Part shown: piece after piece, positions 61,501 to 64,000 of the stretch
How the letters are laid out: each line of letters begins with the position of its first letter
Numbering within the stretch: position 1 is the first letter of the stretch
Position numbers and translations under genes: made by a program
Source of the DNA: Bemisia tabaci
Taxonomy: Eukaryota; Arthropoda; Insecta; Hemiptera; Aleyrodidae
Assembly (NCBI RefSeq): GCF_918797505.1
Contig: NC_092799.1
Coordinates: forward strand, 27,838,382-27,902,381
Direction of reading: 5' to 3'
DNA length: 64,000 bases
Notes under the pieces: generated by a model
Databases searched by the model: none
What the model was told of the DNA's origin: nothing
Seen by the model: the letters and a program-made list of their open reading frames with translations, nothing else

Positions 61501-64000
61501 GAAAATTAACCTCTTAAAATCTTTATTTTGATAGCCAAAGGTCCTTTATCTTGTGGAGTGAATTAATTGACAATTGTTTACCTTGCTCATTCGCATTTTA
61601 GCATCTCGAATTATTTCTTTTTCGCTATCATTCAGGCCAATGGGCTCTTTGCTAAATGTAAAGTTATCTGCAGTAAGTTCTGGATCAGTAACTGCAACAC
61701 AAACCAAACACAAGAATTAAAGAGGCACATACATATTAATCTCAAAGGTCTTTTCGCCAAATGCATCAATGGAGCCATGCCTCCCAGCTGGCAGTGCTTG
61801 AGAGCTGACGAGAGGAAAATGAAAAGTTTTGGAGTGTCTGCAGGCTGATTGTTGAAATTGGTAGATAAAGCGGAGACCAAGAGGACAAAAGGGATATGGA
61901 GGGGTTCTATTGACGTAAGCGGGTGGTCGCGATGGACAAAGGAAGTAGGTAATTAACTACCTAAAGGCAACCGATGAGACACCCTACAGGTAGTCCATCA
62001 TTTTCTCTCTGAATCCATAGGAACCACCCATTTCAACCAATAGGATCGCTCATACTCCCTATGTCTTTGTCTGTTGCTTAGTCTATCAATTTCCACAACC
62101 AGTCTTGTGACCATGTTTGATTTTGACACTAACTCAAGAAAGATTATGAACGAAAGCGCGGCAAGTTTCGCAAATTCATGAAAAAAAAAACGCAAAATAT
62201 GCACTAGGAAAAAAGTGGTTCTCTTGCCTGAAGTATCACATAAATGAGAAACTGGCCCTGGCCTAAATGAGTCTATTCAGGAATCGCCGACTCTTTTATT
62301 TGTGAAAACTAGAGAGTGCACATTGCTGACAGGAATTTTCCAGGATTTTTTTTCAAACGATATGAACTCACTGACGAAATTATTTCAAACGGACATATTT
62401 TGAGATTTCATTTTCAAACGCACAACTCCGAGAAGTCAGAGATGAGGTCTGAAATTTTTGTTTAAAAAAATTATTATTTTTGGCGGGTTAAAATCTCTTG
62501 AGATTAATAAAATGAAAAGAGCTTACTATGTTCTGAGACTTCTCTTTGTGAGCGAACTTTTTTGCCGCTAGGAGTGTAGTAGTAAATATCTCCTTGGCGC
62601 TTGCCATCTTCATTGGTAGCGCGATAGACGAGCTCCCTCCTCCATCCTGTAAAGAAAATTAAAATATTAAAATTCAAAATTAAAAATGACACAAATCATC
62701 AAAATGCATATTTCGCGAGAGATGAATTTAAGCTTTTACTCAAATCACAGTTACTAGAAATGGGACCAATTGGTGATCCTAAAATAGCCTTGATCCTATG
62801 TACTTTTAATAAAAATTTGAAAGGGGGCATTTCTGAGCTTTTAAAATGAGCTTCGAGCTATAAGCTTCTTAAATGATACCTGATTTCATAGAGTAAAAAG
62901 GACCTGAGATGATTTTTTATGGCATGCACACTTCTGCAGCCATCCGCAGGTTGACCTGCTGACAGCCAAAGAATCATGTATGCCCAGCGGATAGATCTCA
63001 AGACATCATCCTGGGCTTACATTTGTTGTGTGAATAAAAGCACTCACATCTTTGAGATTCCAAGATGGTGGTGTTTATATCAGGTTATAAGGTTTAAGAT
63101 TGGCTCTCCTTTCTTCAGGGAATCAGAGAATTCAAGTAATGCTTAAAGTAGCAATGCATCAGGGAAAAAAAATTGGTTGTTGATCTTTTCGGCTCTCTCT
63201 CTTATGATAGTTGTGGCTGGAGATCTACAAGTTTCATTTCCCTGAATTTTTCACTATTTGGCTGTTTTCACTATCAGAAGATAATGATCTCTTGACGACC
63301 CAGCCTAGGGATTGATTGATTAGACAACAGTTTTTCATTGCTGGCAAGCATTTTTCTGAGATAACACAGCCACTGTGGAGGATTCAGCTAGATAGCAGCT
63401 GTAGGGGGGACCTGAAGAAGACTGAGTGCTTCAGGTAATGATAATGACACAAAATAACTTTTGGATATTAAGTCACGAGCACTGAATTTTTTACAAGCTC
63501 GCTTAGAATATGTCATTATTTGATCGCATCACTCATTAACCCTTTGACGGCCGCGTTAGGAATACGGCCGCCGATAGTGGCGCTCTCTGTCAACGATAAG
63601 ATAAAGACGTAGTTCACATATTTGCCGACAGAGTGCGCATATGCTGTATACAATTTCATTGAAAAACAAGGGAGCTAGAGCGGGAAATACGAACGCGAGG
63701 CGCAGCACGAGAATACTCGGGCGTGGTCTGTGACGGTGGCTTGCCGCAACCCGAGTATTCTCGGGCGTGGTACTCAAAGGGTTAAAGCAATTCCAAAAAA
63801 AAAGGGAAAGAAATCAGAAGCCTTTCCAGAGGCTATTGCTCTATTCCCAACTTGATTACACTAAAAAACCGCCCTTGAGAAAAGATTTTTACCTGAATTG
63901 AGTGAGGATGAAGAGTCATTTAGGCCAATAATAATCTTCATTTGATCTTTGGAAAGGTAACAACTGATTACAGGCTTTAAGTGAACAGCTAGGTTGGTGG
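39654..64000 (-). CDS. MBD - PHD - F-box - leucine-rich-repeat protein (5' end beyond window); predicted chromatin-directed ubiquitin-ligase adaptor
   Basis: Thirteen exons on the minus strand: 63893-64000 (partial), 62527-62646, 61582-61691, 60387-60594, 57801-57939, 54802-54949, 52561-53339, 44685-45036, 43634-43908, 43153-43332, 42619-42745, 41410-41745 and 39654-40061. All GT-AG phases close, giving 1,095 residues plus stop within the window. Order, numbered from the window edge: MBD about 34-78, a TPK-rich basic linker to about 180, and an NLS-like KKRKSSG. A PHD finger follows at about 230-283, then a Pro/Ser/Val-rich linker to about 537 and a second NLS-like block (KKRS...PSKRAR). The F-box is at about 610-660 and leucine-rich repeats run to the end. 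KDM2 and FBXL19 have CXXC-PHD-F-box-LRR; here an MBD replaces CXXC and no JmjC domain is seen in the window. By family logic the F-box would bind Skp1 and the LRRs a substrate, while MBD and PHD read DNA and histone marks. The function is inferred. I do not know a named orthologue. Confidence 0.85.
40056..40125. repeat. 35-bp tandem duplication covering a splice acceptor
   Basis: AGCTGACTGAAAAATAAATC and the next 15 bases occur twice in a row (40056-40090 and 40091-40125) with at most one difference. On the minus strand each unit carries TTATTTTTCAG followed by TCAGCT, the acceptor of the last exon. Confidence 0.85.
40591..41386. mobile_element. Foldback element with CAGGGTGTCCCAGG-type ends, interrupted by a nested insertion
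   Basis: The left end CAGGGTATCCCAGGAGTAATTA and right end TTAATCCTGGGACACCCTG are inverted, each bounded by TA. The internal arms also pair (AAGACGTTTTCGTGGTTTAA with TTATACCACAAAAACGTCTT). A second element (40616-40849) sits inside the left terminus. The TA flanks suggest the Tc1/mariner superfamily. It lies in the last intron of the MBD/F-box gene. Confidence 0.75.
40616..40849. mobile_element. Nested element with CAGGGTTGCCAG termini, copy B
   Basis: It begins CAGGGTTGCCAGCC and ends CTGGCAACCCTG. A perfect TTACAA duplication flanks it (40610-40615 and 40850-40855). It is a reverse-oriented, slightly shorter copy of 24924-25190, sharing the CCTGACTTTTCC repeats and the GC-rich core. Confidence 0.88.
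41410..43908 (-). CDS. Leucine-rich-repeat exons of the MBD/F-box gene
   Basis: Exons 43634-43908, 43153-43332, 42619-42745 and 41410-41745. LRR phrases include SLKRIELCRCLSS, NLTELRLKGMSG, NLTTLKLL, NLEQLEIGDCNNI, NLKRLRLEKG and ALEILELINFDV, the usual LxxLxL spacing of F-box/LRR substrate domains. Exon 43634 starts with WQTVRM, the tryptophan block that closes an F-box. Exon 43153-43332 fits in phase (180 nt) but has a weak GTTGAG donor and no clear LRR pattern. Skipping it also keeps the frame and joins TATSIK to NTSLNLEPL, a better repeat, so it may be a cassette exon or wrong. Confidence 0.75.
41809..42101. mobile_element. MITE with CAGGGTGTCTAC / GTAGACACCCTG ends
   Basis: Perfect 12-bp terminal inverted repeats enclose 293 bp. 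The interior repeats CAGTACT and TTCAGTACTTT several times. Lies in an intron of the MBD/F-box gene. Related degraded copies lie at 44166-44505, 42986-43080 (left end only) and perhaps 48178-48610. Confidence 0.75.
42986..43080. mobile_element. Partial copy of a CAGGGTGTCTA-ended element
   Basis: CAGGGTGTCTAGCAAATTTG followed by CCCTGACTTT repeats. The right terminus is missing. It abuts the doubtful 43153-43332 exon. Confidence 0.5.
44166..44505. mobile_element. Degraded relative of the CAGGGTGTCTAC family
   Basis: CAGGGTATTTACTAAAACTGGCT at the left resembles the start of 41809 (CAGGGTGTCTACTAAAACAGGCT). The interior CAGTACTATTTC and TTTTTCAGTATT phrases also match. The right end is decayed. 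Lies in an intron. Confidence 0.6.
44685..45036 (-). CDS. F-box exon of the MBD/F-box/LRR gene
   Basis: Codes for a basic NLS-like start (GKKRSAERGDAKKGSPPSKR), a Ser/Thr/Val-rich stretch, and then the F-box. STLMHIFRYLNLKELLVASR and VCRLWHDVA match the F-box pattern (hydrophobic helix, IFxYL, then VCRxW). It joins in phase 0 to WQTVRM in the next exon. F-boxes bind Skp1 in SCF ubiquitin ligases. KDM2 and FBXL19 have the same IFRYL/VCxxW core behind their PHD fingers. Confidence 0.85.
46651..46854 (+). repeat. 51-bp tandem repeat, four units, open in frame
   Basis: Four consecutive 51-bp units start GACAAATGGATAGA (second unit GACAAGTGGATAGA). On the plus strand each reads DKWIE..SDxDRDQ.K., 17 residues, with no stop until the end of the array. 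The frame is short, intronic and opposite to the host gene, so I class it as a minisatellite rather than a gene. Confidence 0.85.
47515..47767. mobile_element. MITE with GGGGCTTGGAGGACAAG ends, copy 2
   Basis: The left end AATTGAGGGGCTTCGAGGAC and right end GTCCTCCAAGCCCCTAAATT are inverted repeats that continue inward as GCGCATAAGTGCAG / CTGCATTTATGCGC. Same family as 12491-12751. Confidence 0.75.
48178..48610. mobile_element. Degraded element with GGGTGTTTACA ends
   Basis: CAGGGTGTTTACAAACTTAG at the left and CCAGACCTGTAAACATC at the right, with CCTGACTTTCC / GGAAATCAGG-like repeats inside. Strongly decayed. Confidence 0.5.
52561..53339 (-). CDS. PHD closing cysteines and long Pro/Ser/Val-rich linker exon
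   Basis: Opens with KCQKNWNWKARTL. Its first cysteine completes the CKKC pair of the PHD finger encoded in the previous exon, which confirms the junction. The rest (about 240 residues) is low-complexity Pro/Ser/Thr/Val with VVEMNGKRFIVMPKQNVVSV near the middle, otherwise without a recognised fold. It is probably a disordered linker. The frame ends at GA followed by GTGAGT, so the apparent stop in the open frame is intronic. Confidence 0.8.
54802..54949 (-). CDS. PHD-finger exon
   Basis: Codes for CSIYCPRAMGIIPSLQCHAC, then QCLFHPECCGI and YVCK, continued by KC in the next exon. The pattern C-x3-C-x11-C-x2-C-x4-H-x2-C-x13-C-x2-C fits a C4HC3 PHD finger, except that the first pair is spaced by three residues instead of two. 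PHD fingers usually read histone H3 tails. The acceptor CACACCAG has a C/T-rich tract about 15 bp upstream. Confidence 0.8.
56673..57566. mobile_element. Tigger/pogo-like non-autonomous element
   Basis: The left end CAGTAAAACCCTCGCTAAGT and right end CTTAGCGAGGTTTTACTG are inverted repeats flanked by TA (56671-56672, 57567-57568), typical of pogo/Tigger elements. Sub-terminal AGTCGGTAACCCGCTT phrases recur. The centre is GC-rich and includes a 52-bp tandem repeat. There is no transposase frame. Confidence 0.85.
56978..57108. repeat. 52-bp tandem repeat inside the Tigger-like element
   Basis: Units starting ATCGGCACCAGCCCCTCTCC at 56978, 57030 and 57082 (the last partial), nearly identical. 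CT-rich on the plus strand. Confidence 0.85.
57801..57939 (-). CDS. NLS-bearing linker exon of the MBD/F-box gene
   Basis: Joined in phase to ...SKSRPAK, it reads VKKRKSSGSSELEMGMLPPM and ends TARSWSPPTVSDSSK. KSRPAKVKKRK is a likely nuclear localisation signal. It lies between the TPK-rich linker and the PHD finger. Confidence 0.75.
57940..60386 (-). other. Intron of the MBD/F-box gene
   Basis: Contains a 430-bp MITE (58951-59380) and the right terminus of a GGCAACCCTG-type element near 60263-60273. No exon recognised. Confidence 0.6.
58951..59380. mobile_element. 430-bp MITE with AGGCCTTGTCTCCACG ends
   Basis: CTAAGGCCTTGTCTCCACGG at the left and CGTGGAGACAAGGCCTCAG at the right form the terminal repeat. 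GGGATTTGTCCC and GGGACAAATCTC pair further in. GTCTCCACGGGAC is also repeated internally (59041). Confidence 0.8.
60387..60594 (-). CDS. Basic TPK-rich linker exon of the MBD/F-box gene
   Basis: Begins DFATPPPRAAMKTPKAKA and continues with alternating T-P-K motifs, then GGLKVKFTGIKSGSTAAK. It resembles AT-hook or histone-tail-like basic linkers that contact DNA non-specifically, but no GRP core is present. The acceptor is TTTATCCCGCAG and the phase fits both neighbours. Confidence 0.75.
60814..60860. repeat. Small hairpin
   Basis: AGCTTGTTGAAGCTCGGATC pairs with GGATCTGAGCTTTAACAAGC across a loop of about 6 bases, with two to three mismatches. Intronic. The stem and loop are short for a microRNA precursor. 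Confidence 0.5.
61582..61691 (-). CDS. Exon following the MBD
   Basis: Reads (H)ITDPELTADNFTFSKEPIGL and then NDSEKEIIRDAKMRMSK. It extends the C-terminal side of the MBD with a conserved-looking NFTFSKEPIGL segment. Phase 1 in, phase 0 out; acceptor TTGTGTTGCAG, donor GTAAAC. Confidence 0.75.
61840..62106. mobile_element. MITE with CAGGCTGATTGTTGAAATTG ends, copy 2
   Basis: Left end CAGGCTGATTGTTGAAATTG, right end CAATTTCCACAACCAGTCTTG. Shares GGTGGTCGCGATGGACAAAGG and AACCAATAGGAT with copy 1 at 39359-39620. Lies 150 bp from an exon, in the intron after the MBD exon. Confidence 0.75.
62527..62646 (-). CDS. Methyl-CpG-binding domain (MBD) exon
   Basis: Reads (G)WRRELVYRATNEDGKRQGD, IYYYTPSGKKVRSQREVSEH. 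This is the MBD core: GWxRxxxxR, then D-[VI]-Y-Y-x-x-P-x-G-K-K-x-R-S. The arginines that correspond to MeCP2 R111 (in GWRR) and R133 (in VRS), and the Asp and Tyr of the DIYY strand, are all present, so 5-methylcytosine binding is chemically plausible. It is preceded in the same frame by ...SSSSLNSG from exon 63893-64000. Confidence 0.85.
63540..63781. mobile_element. piggyBac-like MITE, 242 bp
   Basis: TTAA at 63536-63539 and 63782-63785 flanks CCCTTTGACGG at the left and TCAAAGGG at the right. CCCTTTGA next to TTAA is a common piggyBac-type terminus. Much more GC-rich than its surroundings, with the motif CGAGTATTCTCGGGCGTGG repeated near the right end. In the intron 110 bp from the first exon in the window. 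Confidence 0.8.
63893..64000 (-). CDS. Partial exon upstream of the MBD (cut by window edge)
   Basis: Open frame from the window edge: NLAVHLKPVISCYLSKDQMK, then IIIGLNDSSSSLNS and one base of the MBD glycine codon before the GTAAAA donor. The frame is open to the edge, so the exon may begin further out or at an acceptor inside it. Content is not diagnostic. Confidence 0.6.

Noticed and set aside
1..64000. CRISPR arrays, operons, phage or viral insertions
   Set aside because: Repeats are tandem or inverted eukaryotic types without regular spacers. No viral genes were recognised apart from the copia retrotransposon fragment.

Overview
This is a eukaryotic nuclear window from an insect. The genes have GT-AG introns, the intergenic DNA is AT-rich, and short inverted-repeat DNA transposons are dense. 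A hemipteran such as a whitefly is a guess from general character and was not tested. Five protein-coding loci can be supported. There is no sign of operons, CRISPR arrays or bacterial features.

Layout from left to right: (1) the 3' end of Arp8/ACTR8, the INO80-complex actin-related protein, on + (exons 584-730, 2195-2366, 3244-3372, 4679-4851). (2) A decayed Ty1/copia pol fragment on - (about 4870-5830), lying directly behind the Arp8 stop. (3) A gustatory-receptor-like seven-transmembrane gene on - (8624-9733), for which the last exon was not found. (4) The chromatin-remodelling ATPase Iswi on - (13517-16616), with no introns in its coding region but one extra base that splits the frame. 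(5) A FAM98 gene on + (17473-29425, eight exons, 594 aa) with an RG/YQDNRGG-rich tail, head-to-head with Iswi. (6) A 10-kb gene-free stretch full of MITEs. (7) A long gene on - (39654 to beyond 64000, at least 13 exons, 1095 aa in the window).

The last gene is the most interesting object. Conceptual splicing gives one open frame joining a methyl-CpG-binding domain (MBD), a basic TPK-rich linker, a PHD finger, a 250-residue Pro/Ser-rich linker, an F-box and leucine-rich repeats. The PHD/F-box/LRR half is arranged like KDM2 and FBXL19, but an MBD sits where those proteins carry a CXXC zinc finger. The architecture predicts an SCF-type ubiquitin-ligase adaptor directed to (methylated) DNA or chromatin. 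All exon phases close exactly, which supports the model.

The rest of the window is introns and intergenic DNA shaped by non-autonomous elements. These include piggyBac-like elements at TTAA sites (one with two perfect 136-bp arms), a Tigger/pogo-like MITE with an internal 52-bp tandem repeat, a family bounded by CAGGGTTGCCAG (two copies, one nested inside another element with a 6-bp target duplication), and many foldback elements. Three of the genes (Arp8, Iswi, the MBD/F-box gene) act on chromatin. I treat their proximity as coincidence, because orientation and spacing give no sign of co-regulation apart from the shared Iswi/FAM98 promoter region.
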